From CS4-C045 sp963844115 (GTDB lineage: Bacteria > Planctomycetota > Planctomycetia > Pirellulales > UBA7805), in assembly GCA_963844115.1 (NCBI GenBank), contig CAWJNN010000048.1:16838-80837 (forward strand): 64,000 bases of DNA. Direction: 5' to 3'. Made by a program: the position numbers and the translations under genes. The notes under the pieces were generated by a model. The model was given only the letters and a program-made list of their open reading frames with translations. It was not told the origin of the DNA and searched no databases. Below are positions 1 to 8,303 of this stretch, piece by piece. Every line of letters starts with the position of its first letter. Within the stretch, counting starts at the first letter, position 1.

Positions 1-450
1 CCAATGCGCTGTGAAGTGCTGCAGTTCGGCGCGATCACTGCCATCAACGATACCTACAACGCCTGCCCCATTTCTATGAAAGCGGCCTTGGCACTGTTAA
101 GCGAATTTGGTAATTCATCCCGCCGTATCGTTGCGTGTGGCGACATGGTCGAGTTAGGAGAGGCATCCGAACGGTTGCACTACCAACTCGGACAACAAGT
201 CGTCACCGTCGGACAAGCGCAGCAACTGTTCGTTTGTGGCAATCACGCCGACACAGTCGCCAGCGGTGCCCAGGATGCGGGAATGCCGAAAGAACAGGTG
301 ACCGTTAGTGCGGACGCCGATCAGACGGCACACCGATTGAAAATTGCCCTTCAACCGGGCGATGTGGTTTTGGCAAAAGGCTCGCGCATCATGCAAATGG
401 AGCGCGTCATCGAATCAGTAGCCGAACACCCCATTGCTCGGGTCGCCTGA
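1..450 (+). CDS. murF: UDP-N-acetylmuramoyl-tripeptide--D-alanyl-D-alanine ligase, 3' part
   Basis: MurF adds D-Ala-D-Ala to UDP-MurNAc-tripeptide in the cytoplasm, the last soluble step of peptidoglycan precursor synthesis. Only the C-terminal ~149 residues are here; the gene enters from the left edge in frame 1. The segment NDTYNACPISMKAAL matches the MurF/Mur-ligase signature NDTYNANP.SM, with Cys for the usual second Asn. GDMVELGE and the closing KGSRIMQMERVIE match the Mur ligase C-terminal domain. It is followed on the same strand by mraY and murG, the usual order of a division and cell wall cluster. The identity is secure. Confidence 0.93.
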   Translation, partial: PMRCEVLQFGAITAINDTYNACPISMKAALALLSEFGNSSRRIVACGDMVELGEASERLHYQLGQQVVTVGQAQQLFVCGNHADTVASGAQDAGMPKEQVTVSADADQTAHRLKIALQPGDVVLAKGSRIMQMERVIESVAEHPIARVA

Positions 451-553
451 ATCACATCGTTTGCAATTGTTCGTATAACGGGAGTTCCATCGCTTGCGTG
501 AAGGTTGCGGGGCCTGATCGCTACCCTCCCTCCTGGGTCGGAACGAGTAATCT

Positions 554-700
554 GTTAGGTTCGCGATTACTGGGTCAATCGCACTAACGGTTGCTTCACG
601 ATGGAACTCAAGACTGGGCGTCGGGGCGGCGTTCGCGCCGCCCCGGCTGCCCAGGGATACACCCTGCAGCCGCCCGCATACTCGGGCGGCTGCTTTTTTT
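554..700 (+). ncRNA. Structured leader RNA or attenuator between murF and mraY
   Basis: Three consecutive hairpins occupy this stretch. The first pairs 554-558 with 584-588 and 563-568 with 577-582. The second pairs 614-619 with 649-654 and 622-631 with 636-645, capped by a TTCG loop. The third pairs 666-676 with 683-693 and runs into seven T. GGGCGGC at 624-630 could instead pair with GCCGCCC at 669-675, the 5' arm of the terminator. The 3' strand of hairpin two could likewise pair with the terminator's 3' arm, so mutually exclusive folds exist. I recognise no known riboswitch or RNA family. It could be an attenuator controlling mraY-murG or a free small RNA. The pairings are read directly; the function is inferred. 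Confidence 0.5.
666..700 (+). terminator. Rho-independent terminator upstream of mraY
   Basis: A perfect 11-bp GC-rich stem (666-676 with 683-693) with a six-base loop is followed by seven T at 694-700. It ends only about 22 bases before the mraY start, so mraY needs either readthrough or a promoter buried in this region. Confidence 0.8.
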
Positions 701-722
701 ATGTAGGTCTACAGTTGATCTG

Positions 723-1881
723 ATGTACTTTTGGCTGCAGGAACACTCCCAACACTTTGCATCCGTTACGGGCGAAGCACCGGCCAGGATTACGCTGCGC
801 ACACTGCTGGCGGCCATTTGCAGCTTTGTACTGGCCGTGATTCTGGGACCGTGGATCATCCGCTGGCTGCAAACTCGCTATCGTGAACCCAACGTTTCCG
901 ATTGCAAACAGCTGGAACAATTGCATTCCAGCAAACAATGGACGCCAACCATGGGCGGCCTGTTCATTACCGCAGGTATCGTGGCTGCCACGTTGCTATT
1001 GGGCGACCTCGGCAATCCGTATCTGCCCGCGGCCGTCGTGCTGACACTGGGACTGTGCGTCGTCGGCTATTGGGATGATTGGCGTAAACTTACATTCGGC
1101 CGCGGATTATCCGCGCGCGAAACTCGCGGCGCAGTTCGTCGTCGCTAGTGCGGTCGTTGCGATGATTTACTCCACGCAACAATCTACGCCCCACGGGTTG
1201 GAACTGATCATTCCATTCAGCGGCACGACGATTCCGCTTGGAGTCTGGTTTATTCCATTGTCGATCGTGGTCATTCTGGGATCTTCAAACGCGGTCAACC
1301 TGACGGACGGACTGGACGGATTGGCATGTGGATGCTTGGTCTTTGCCTTGGCCGCGATGGGTAGCCTGGTCTACGTCGCGGGGCATACAGAATGGGCAAC
1401 CCATCTTTCGGTTCCCAAGATTAGCGGCGCCGGCGAATTAACGATTGTGACCGCCGCGGCAATCGGCGCAATCCTCGGTTTTCTCTGGTTCAACTGCCAC
1501 CCCGCTCAAGTTTTCATGGGAGACACGGGTTCCTTGCCGTTAGGCGGGTTGTTGGGATTCCTGGCCATTGTCGCTCGCCAAGAACTTCTGCTGATCGTCA
1601 TTGGGGGCGTTTTTGTGGCGGAAGCATTGAGCGTCCTATTGCAGGTGGGTTACTACCGCTGGCGACAGAGGCGCATCTTCCGCTGTGCACCGCTGCACCA
1701 CCATTTCCAGCTGATCGGCTGGTCGGAAAGCAAGATCGTGGTTCGCTTTTGGATCGCTGCGGCGCTTTGCGCGATTCTGGGCCTCGCGGCATTAAGCGGT
1801 AATCCAAGGAAACCAATGACCAACGACTTCAATCCGTCATCCGTTATCAGTCATCAGTTATCGGTGGTGAATGGTCGGTAA
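723..1881 (+). CDS. mraY: Phospho-N-acetylmuramoyl-pentapeptide-transferase, frame broken
   Basis: MraY transfers phospho-MurNAc-pentapeptide to undecaprenyl phosphate, making lipid I in the inner membrane. The start at 723 gives MYFWLQEH, like other MraY proteins; no Shine-Dalgarno site is evident. Multiple membrane helices are present, with the motifs GYWDDWRK (catalytic Asp pair), NLTDGLDGLACG and HHHFQLIGWSE. The frame breaks at about 1113-1119, inside GCGCGCG. Restoring two bases gives GLSARAKLAAQ, matching the family loop GLSARQKLLGQ, so this is one gene read in two frames. The C-terminal tail SSVISHQLSVVNGR after residue ~365 comes from low-complexity repeat DNA and is not family sequence. 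murG follows without an intervening ftsW. Confidence 0.88.
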
Positions 1882-1971
1882 GCCGTAGCAAGCCATCACT
1901 GACGAATGTTTATTACTGATTACTGATTACCGAATACCGATTACCGATTACCGATCAACGATTACCAGCCC
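1838..1971. repeat. Degenerate ~7-bp repeats of the TCAGTTA/ATTACCG type
   Basis: The sequence is a run of imperfect short units such as ATTACTG, ATTACCG and TTATCAG, densest at 1912-1968. The repeat begins inside the apparent end of mraY and finishes just before the murG start. Its translation gives the SVISHQLSVV peptide tail of MraY. It is a noncoding low-complexity spacer that has captured the mraY 3' end. Confidence 0.7.
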
Positions 1972-1972
1972 A

Positions 1973-3075
1973 ATGCACGTCGTCTTTTCCGGAGGTAGCA
2001 CGGGCGGACATTTGTTCCCCGGTCTGGCAGTTGCGGAACAGTTGCGCGCCCATCTGCCGGATGTACGCATTACATTCTGCGGTAACGGACAGCCGTTCGA
2101 TCGGATGCAGGTGCATTCGGCCGGATTTCCTTACCGTGGTTTTCCCAGCGGCCCCTTGTCCCGTTCGATCCGCGGGCTCTGGGAGTTCTACCGCCGGCAA
2201 CAGCGGGGAGCCCGGATGGCTGGTGATTTTCTGCAAAGTCAACAGGCATCGCTGGTCGTCGGTCTTGGTGGATACGCAAGTGCACCAGCAGCTCGCGCCG
2301 CGGGTCGTCAGAAGATTCCACTCGTTCTTTTGGAGCAGAACGTCGTACCGGGACGAGCAACCCGTTGGCTGGCCCGAGCCGCCGACATCGTCTGCCTGAC
2401 CTACGAAGAAACGCGACAGCACCTTCGACCCGACGTCATGGTCGCGGTCACCGGAAATCCCGTCCGAAAAGGTTTCAAGAAGCCGCAACGACTGGCGGAT
2501 CGAGACCACACGCCGCGACTTTTGATTTTGGGAGGCAGCGGTGGTGCGGTCGATATGAATGAGCATATTCCGCGCGCTCTGTATCGCTTGCGAGACCAGC
2601 TAGCCGGATGGAATATCGTCCACGTCAGTGGTCCGTCGACGGCACCAACGGAAAGGCTCTACAGCAGCTTCGACATCAAGGTCACCGTCCGTGGTTTCGT
2701 TACCAACATGCCGGAACTCCTCTCGAGTAGCTCCTTGGTGATTTCGCGGGCGGGTGGAACGACGCTATCGGAACTGGCTGCGTCGGGAGTGCCGGCCTTG
2801 TTGATACCCTATCCGCACGCGACCGACGATCATCAGCGCCGAACGCGAGCGTCTTTGTCCGAGCTGGAGCGGCGGAGATGCTCGACCTGCGTGAATTCCC
2901 CGTCCGTCCCCATCTGCAATTAGCCGACATGTTGTCGCGCTTGCTGACCAACGATGTTCGACGACGCCACATGAGCGATGCAATGCTAAGTCTCAGCCAG
3001 CCGAAGGCCTCGGTCGATATCGCGGACCTTCTCGTCGACCTTCTTTGCGGTAGACCTCAAACCATCGCCGCATAG
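1973..3075 (+). CDS. murG: Undecaprenyldiphospho-muramoylpentapeptide GlcNAc transferase, frame broken
   Basis: MurG adds GlcNAc to lipid I to give lipid II at the cytoplasmic face of the membrane. The N-terminus has the glycine-rich loop GGSTGGHLFPG. LLEQNVVPGRATRWLA, VTGNPVRKGF, LILGGSGGA and SRAGGTTLSELAASGVPALLIPYPHATDDHQ are all MurG landmarks. The frame breaks by one base at about 2836-2845, next to a GCGC, inside the motif that normally reads DNHQ..NA. After correction it continues NASVFV then MLDLREFPV to a stop at 3073-3075. Full length is about 367 residues, normal for the family. The break looks like a sequence error rather than decay, because both halves are well conserved. Confidence 0.9.
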
Positions 3076-3095
3076 ATCAGTTCAAAGAAGTACCG

Positions 3096-3950
3096 TCAAA
3101 CAGTATCGACAATTAAGGCGAACCTCGGCCTGAAAACAGAAAGCCAAGCCTGACCACGGCGAAGCTCCTCGGGCTGGGTCAATCGGCTGAGCAAGATTCC
3201 GGCGAGCGCAATTCCGATCAGTGACCCCATCACGGAGAATAACCAACTGGTGGATATCGCAACGACGCCCGCCATGGCAACAACCGACAGCCACAACGTG
3301 GTGCGGGATGACAAGAGAAAGAGTCCGGCGATCATCAGCTCCGACACGATCACGGCTTTGGAGAATCCGGCAGCCAGCCATTGCAAGGTCGAATCACTGA
3401 CTGCTTCACGCAGCCAGGAATAAATGAAGGTTGGTTTTTGCAGAAAATAGATGTGGTAGAACGCTTCACCACTCCAGTACTGCGGCGTCAATTTTCCGAT
3501 TGCCCCTCCCAAAAACATCAGCGAAATGATTCCCTGCGCCAATACCGGCCCGTAAGTACCAACGGATTGATCGTTTTCCGGATCGCGAGACGACAGCCAG
3601 AGCAGCCACACGCCGGCCCAAAAGGAGGTGACAAACGTGGCGTCGTTGTAGGCATTTTGGTGAATGCAGAGCAGCGCGGAACAGATCGGAAGTGTGGAAA
3701 TAGCGATCGTGCGCACTCGCTGTGATTGGGAAATCAAAGCAATCCCCGCCGCCGCGCACGGCGCGAAATACGCCACCAACGATACCCACGGGCTGCTGGC
3801 AACTGGCGGGAAAAAATCGACACTCAACGGATACTTCGTGCAAATGCCCGCGAAAAACGGCACGAGAAAGCGCGCTTTCACCAGCCACGCCAACAGCCAA
3901 AACAGGACGGCGACCTTAAGCGCTCTTGTTATCCGTGCCTCATTCGACAT
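3096..3950 (-). CDS. Multi-pass membrane protein, HTTM-like
   Basis: The product is about 284 residues with roughly seven or eight hydrophobic segments and a short charged C-terminus. The pattern, including the stretch GGAIGKLTPQYWSGEAFYHI and an SGEAFY element, resembles HTTM (horizontally transferred transmembrane) or DoxX-like proteins, but I cannot confirm the family. The start at 3950 overlaps the end of the upstream gene (stop at 3940), so the two are translated as a pair. An alternative start lies at 3971. No catalytic motif is visible. Confidence 0.6.
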   Translation of the reverse strand: MSNEARITRALKVAVLFWLLAWLVKARFLVPFFAGICTKYPLSVDFFPPVASSPWVSLVAYFAPCAAAGIALISQSQRVRTIAISTLPICSALLCIHQNAYNDATFVTSFWAGVWLLWLSSRDPENDQSVGTYGPVLAQGIISLMFLGGAIGKLTPQYWSGEAFYHIYFLQKPTFIYSWLREAVSDSTLQWLAAGFSKAVIVSELMIAGLFLLSSRTTLWLSVVAMAGVVAISTSWLFSVMGSLIGIALAGILLSRLTQPEELRRGQAWLSVFRPRFALIVDTV

Positions 3951-4458
3951 GGAGTTGCCCGTCCTCGACAAGTTGCACCTCTACCCTGCCGTCACGCGAT
4001 CCGGCGATATAGTGCGAATCGACCTGAATATCGCAAAAGCGGCTTTGCAAATAATAGTGAAGCGTTTGTTTTTCGTTCACCAAAATCGCTCGGCCGATGC
4101 CGAAGGTGATGACCCGTGGTGGATAGTGATTGACCCACTCCGTGTGCGTCCCGTCGGGAAAACGACCACTACCGACAAGTGTTGACTCGTCCAACGGCAC
4201 CGGGCTGACCCAAACGCGATTGGCATAGCTATACATCGACGGAAGGAACTGCAAGATCGACCAGGCGGCATACGGCTCGACTCGCAAATGGTGCGCCCGC
4301 ACCAACATCTCGCGACCGCGTGGCGTGAGCGGTAGGGCGATCGTTGCCAACATGGCAAGCGCAAGCAACAGCGCCAGCGCCGTCGAACCGACATCTTTGT
4401 CAGTCCAGGATTTTCGCAGACAGCGAATCAAGAGCATGCGTTTGAAGATTTTCAGCAT
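3940..4458 (-). CDS. Hypothetical membrane-anchored protein
   Basis: The product has 172 residues. A basic N-terminus is followed by one strong hydrophobic segment at about residues 26-44, then a soluble, probably periplasmic domain. This fits a signal-anchored protein. It is not a family I recognise. It overlaps the start of the HTTM-like gene by about 11 bases, and proteins of that type are often encoded next to small anchored partners, so a joint function at the membrane is plausible but inferred. Confidence 0.55.
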   Translation of the reverse strand: MLKIFKRMLLIRCLRKSWTDKDVGSTALALLLALAMLATIALPLTPRGREMLVRAHHLRVEPYAAWSILQFLPSMYSYANRVWVSPVPLDESTLVGSGRFPDGTHTEWVNHYPPRVITFGIGRAILVNEKQTLHYYLQSRFCDIQVDSHYIAGSRDGRVEVQLVEDGQLHVE

Positions 4459-4667
4459 GGCCTTCTATCCGACGATTGGAGTAAGCGCCTGTTTACAACC
4501 AACCTGTTCACAACCAAAGGGATTCCTATAAAAGAATACGTTACGCAACGGTCGTCCGATGAACCGGCATAACCGCTATTGCCGCTACAACGGGTGCCGC
4601 GAGCAGAGAAACAGACGAGCAACAAGTAGGCCGTGTCCTATCCGTGACAGCTTCTTGAGATACGCCG

Positions 4668-5141
4668 CTAGCCGAGCGTTTCTTGCAGCCGCAGTATCAG
4701 CGGTGCCAGCTGGTCGCCGATAACGCGAATATGAAATTCGCGCGCGGTTTCTGACAGCGCAATGATCTCGATTTCAACACGATCGTCTGGCAAATGTCGA
4801 TGGACTCGATCAGACCATTCGATGAACGTCAGTCCGTCGCTTTCGAAATATTCGGTCGGCCCCAACTCCTGAAACTCGTCGTCGTCACGTACTCGGTACG
4901 CATCGAAATGAAAGATCGGCCGACGTCCCTGATATTCCCGAATCATGACGAACGTGGGGCTGCTGACGTCTTCACGAACTTCGCAAGCTTTGGCAACCGC
5001 TTGAACCAGACGAGTTTTCCCCGCGCCCAGCGTACCAATCAAGCCGACGACCACCCGCTGCGGAAGCGCTTCCGCCAACACCGCTCCTAGACGTTCTGTA
5101 TCTGCTTCGCTGGCGGAGTGAAATGTATATTGCTCAGCCAT
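4668..5141 (-). CDS. tsaE: tRNA threonylcarbamoyladenosine biosynthesis ATPase
   Basis: TsaE is the ATPase partner of TsaB and TsaD in making t6A37 on ANN-decoding tRNAs. The 157-residue product has a Walker A motif GTLGAGKT at about residues 36-43. It also has SSPTFVMIREYQG and HFDAYRV, and the family signature FIEWSDRV near residue 108. The start at 5141 is preferred over 5192 because it removes a basic extension unlike the family and lies just inside the end of thiL (stop at 5134). That leaves the two genes overlapping by eight bases. Confidence 0.9.
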   Translation of the reverse strand: MAEQYTFHSASEADTERLGAVLAEALPQRVVVGLIGTLGAGKTRLVQAVAKACEVREDVSSPTFVMIREYQGRRPIFHFDAYRVRDDDEFQELGPTEYFESDGLTFIEWSDRVHRHLPDDRVEIEIIALSETAREFHIRVIGDQLAPLILRLQETLG

Positions 5142-6057
5142 CCGTCGCACCGTGCAGGTAACCTTGCGGCCGCATCGCCGTTCGCTGTCCATCTTGCACG
5201 CACCAAAGACCCTGCTGGTCGATGAACTCGCCGATCCGAGTTAAGGGGATGTCCAATGGCTGTTCCGCCAGAAGACGCTCGGCTTCGTCGGCGGGCACGG
5301 CCAGGATCAGCTCGAAGTCTTCGCCGTCGCCCAGGGCATGGTCGAGCGGGTTGCGTCCGGTTTGCCCGGCAAGCTGGTGGGCAGCCTCGGATATCGGAAC
5401 GATCGTCACGTCGATGACGACACCGCATCCGCTCTCTTCTGCCAGTCGAGATGAATCGAGCGCCAACCCGTCGCTGCAATCCATGCCGGCGTGGAGGCGA
5501 AATGCTTCTGCCAACAGCAGCGCTTCGTGCACCCGTGGCTCAAAATCCAGATGATGCCCCAGTAAGCTACCACCAAAACAGCCGCTGACGACCAATTGGT
5601 CGCCGGGACGTGCCCCGCTGCGCAGCAAGGGTCCGTGCCGTGTCGTGCGGCCGATCAACGTCGCACTAATGACCAGCGGCCCGTCCCAGGTATTCGTATC
5701 ACCTCCGGCGATGGCCAGTTCGTATCGATCGGCCAACGGCTGCATGCCTTCAAACAGCTGTTGCGCTAATGTCAGGCCATGCTTGCGAGGAAGGGCGACC
5801 GTGACGAAACCGGCAACCGGCACGGCCGCCATGGCAGCCAGGTCACTTAGATTAACCCCCAATGCCTTGTGACCAATTCTTTGCGTCGAATCGCGGTCAA
5901 GCTGAAAATGCACCCCGTCGGCCAGCAGATCGCAAGTAACGACCGATTCCGAATCCACCTGCGCACGTAATACCGCGGCATCATCACCAGGACCCACGAC
6001 AAGATTCGGACTGACCCCAAGCCGGTCGCGAAGCCAACGCACAAATTCGGATTCCAT
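5134..6057 (-). CDS. thiL: Thiamine-monophosphate kinase
   Basis: ThiL phosphorylates thiamine monophosphate to thiamine diphosphate with ATP. The 307-residue length is normal. Family marks are GPGDDAAVL near the N-terminus, TCDLLADGVHF, HKALGVNLSDLAAMAA, GGDTNTW, GMDCSDGLALD and GDGEDFELI, which together form the Mg-ATP and substrate sites of the PurM/ThiL fold. It overlaps tsaE downstream, so the two are probably cotranscribed. No TPP riboswitch is apparent upstream. Confidence 0.94.
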   Translation of the reverse strand: MESEFVRWLRDRLGVSPNLVVGPGDDAAVLRAQVDSESVVTCDLLADGVHFQLDRDSTQRIGHKALGVNLSDLAAMAAVPVAGFVTVALPRKHGLTLAQQLFEGMQPLADRYELAIAGGDTNTWDGPLVISATLIGRTTRHGPLLRSGARPGDQLVVSGCFGGSLLGHHLDFEPRVHEALLLAEAFRLHAGMDCSDGLALDSSRLAEESGCGVVIDVTIVPISEAAHQLAGQTGRNPLDHALGDGEDFELILAVPADEAERLLAEQPLDIPLTRIGEFIDQQGLWCVQDGQRTAMRPQGYLHGATDG

Positions 6058-6277
6058 GTCAGTCGCCGCTCAGGGTCAATTGCAGAGATAGCCAGTGCCC
6101 CGGCCCACAATTGCATTGTCCTATGACGTCGAGGCAGGAAGGGGGAGCAAGGAACTGAGAAGGAAGAAGTAGAGCTACGAATTCATTACTTCTTACTTGT
6201 TACTTCGCTATTCTGCAATCTGCCTTCCTGCCGCGCATGCGCGAAACTCACTAGCTGCCAACGCCACGAGAGGTTTT

Positions 6278-6340
6278 GTAGCTGGATTCGCAAGAATTCA
6301 TTGCCTTTGTGCCGACCTGAATTCTTGCGAATCCAGCTAC
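6278..6340. repeat. Perfect 23-bp inverted repeat, GTAGCTGGATTCGCAAGAAT family
   Basis: Arms 6278-6300 and 6318-6340 are exact reverse complements around a 17-base spacer. The element lies between the 3' end of the HtrA gene (6371) and the start of thiL (6057). A decayed single arm is found at 35247-35268. The design fits a dispersed REP-like palindrome. It might also end transcription, although no T-run follows. The rest of 6058-6370 shows no gene. Confidence 0.75.
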
Positions 6341-6370
6341 GATTGAAGTCCCACAGTCCCCAACCACTAC

Positions 6371-7783
6371 CTACCGCGTCGCAATCCGCATGTGGCCGAA
6401 CAGGGTCTGTTTGCCGCGGACGATATAGAATTTCAGCGGCTGGAACTCGTCCCGACTCCGATGATTCAGCACGTACGAGATATTGTCCATGGTGACCGTT
6501 TCCCAAACATGCATTCCGACCAGAATGTCGCCCGTCTTGATTCCCTGATCGGCCGCGGGGCTACCGGGTCGGACATTGGTTACCATCAGGCCACCGCGAT
6601 AGCGACTCTGATTAGCGCCAATCTGGTTACTGGGAACTGGCTTCAGTTGCAGGCCCACCACGCTCCAGGTGCGGTCCTCGCGCATGTCACGCTGGTCTGG
6701 CCGTGAGGCCAGCATCATGTCCAAGTGAAGGGTCTTATCTTGTCGAACAACCTCAACCCGAACTTCGCGGTCCGAATCGCTGCCCAAGAGTTCACGTTCG
6801 AGGTCCAGTCGGCGTTCGATGTGCTGGTCGTCGACTGAGCGAATAATGTCACCGCTTTGCAGATCCGCATTGTCTGCGGGGCTGCCGGCTTCGACGGACT
6901 CGACAACCAATTCCCCTCGTCCGTTCGGGTCCGACCGTGTGACGACGCCGTGCCAGTTGTTATCCAGGCGCTCGATGCTCATCAGGTTGGCAGCAACGTC
7001 CATGACCTTGTCGGCTGGCAGGGCAAAGCCAATCCCTTGGGCACCCACTCGTACAGCAACGTTGATGCCAATCATCTCGCCGTCGATGTTCAAAAGCGGG
7101 CCACCCGAATTACCCGGATTGATACTGGCATCCGTCTGAATCAGATCGTAGTAGTTTTGCGATTCGCTGACTTGAACCGTACGGTGCAGTGCGCTGACGA
7201 CACCTTGGGTAACCGTGTTCTCGTATCCATAGGCATTGCCGACTGCGATGACCGGCTCTCCGGGCATCAAGTCACTCGACGTGCCAATATCCAAAACTGG
7301 CACAGGCTTTGTTCCTAAATCGATTTTGATCATCGCCAGATCCGTACGAGGATCATGCGAGACAAGACGAGCACGATGTTCACTTCCATCCGCCAAGGTG
7401 ACGTTGATCTGCGCAACACCATCGACAACGTGGTGATTGGTAATGATGTAACCACGAGGATCCAATACGACTCCGGTTCCCATTCCATTCACGCGCCGAG
7501 GTGGCTCAATTTGCCCCGGCGCAACCGGCTGCGCTTCCACGGTCTTTTGGCCTCGAATGTTAACGACCGAGGGACGCGCCTGCTGAACCGCGCGTACCAC
7601 CGGCGTTCGCCGCAGATCCGATCCGTCAACGGGATTGATTGCGGTCACGATACCGAGCACGAAGCCAGTCACGGCCAACCAGCGGAGCGCCGTTGGTCGG
7701 TGGATGGGGGAAATAACAAGGCAGTCAGAGCGAGATGGGTCGTTCAAGGTGGTATGCCGCGTGTAGGAACACGCCCCCCTCAT
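6371..7783 (-). CDS. HtrA/DegP-like periplasmic serine protease with two PDZ domains
   Basis: HtrA proteases degrade or refold damaged envelope proteins. The 470-residue product has an N-terminal hydrophobic anchor near residues 34-50. A trypsin-like domain follows with a catalytic triad at about His118 (TNHHVVDG), Asp148 (RTDLAMIKI) and Ser226 (NPGNSGGPL). Two PDZ domains follow, one from about 275 (GSPADNADLQSGDIIRSVD) and one from about 375 (GSPAADQGIKTGDILVG). It appears to be a single-gene unit. The start at 7783 is the first in-frame candidate; a later start at residue 30 or so is possible. DegP, DegQ and DegS cannot be separated from sequence alone. Confidence 0.9.
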   Translation of the reverse strand: MRGACSYTRHTTLNDPSRSDCLVISPIHRPTALRWLAVTGFVLGIVTAINPVDGSDLRRTPVVRAVQQARPSVVNIRGQKTVEAQPVAPGQIEPPRRVNGMGTGVVLDPRGYIITNHHVVDGVAQINVTLADGSEHRARLVSHDPRTDLAMIKIDLGTKPVPVLDIGTSSDLMPGEPVIAVGNAYGYENTVTQGVVSALHRTVQVSESQNYYDLIQTDASINPGNSGGPLLNIDGEMIGINVAVRVGAQGIGFALPADKVMDVAANLMSIERLDNNWHGVVTRSDPNGRGELVVESVEAGSPADNADLQSGDIIRSVDDQHIERRLDLERELLGSDSDREVRVEVVRQDKTLHLDMMLASRPDQRDMREDRTWSVVGLQLKPVPSNQIGANQSRYRGGLMVTNVRPGSPAADQGIKTGDILVGMHVWETVTMDNISYVLNHRSRDEFQPLKFYIVRGKQTLFGHMRIATR

Positions 7784-8303
7784 GCGCGGGATGTCGGAAA
7801 GGTCTTGCCGCTAATGCGGGTTACGGCGAGATGCACCATAAATCGGCCTCTTAGGGCAGCCATCTCCACCACCGTACGTGGCGCTTGGAACACCCTGCCT
7901 AGATACCCAAAACATGCCCAAGACGCTAACGGTCGAAGCAGTTCGGAATTCCTGGCAATTCTTTCCGGCTGGGGAATGTTCAATGATTGGCTGACACCAG
8001 ATTTCCGACGACGAAGACTGTGCGGGTCCGATAGTCTAGGCAAGTTCATCAACTGGATGGCCGATGCCGCGCGGTCTCGCCAGTAACCGATGGTTGGATA
8101 CAGGCCGTAGGTCCTTGCCGGCGCGAATGTCACAGGGGCACTGAGCCGGCCTATCGGTGACCGAAGCTATGCCGCCATCAGTAGTTGCCGCCCGCCAAAA
8201 AAGTTGACGCTCAGCCCTTGCCGGGCTGGTGGTTTCGCCGGACACCCTAAGCGGCCACAATAGATCGTTTTTCGTCCGCTAGCATCGAAACGGCGTCGCT
8301 GAG
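7784..8303. other. 520-bp gap without a convincing gene
   Basis: This gap separates the divergent HtrA and deacetylase genes. Open frames exist on both strands, but none shows a recognisable motif or conserved-looking composition. It presumably holds the two promoters; I could not fix their -35 and -10 elements. Confidence 0.5.

Noticed and set aside
7780..8133. 117-codon minus-strand frame upstream of the HtrA gene
   Set aside because: No motif or membrane pattern; overlaps another long frame on the opposite strand and looks like chance in GC-rich DNA.
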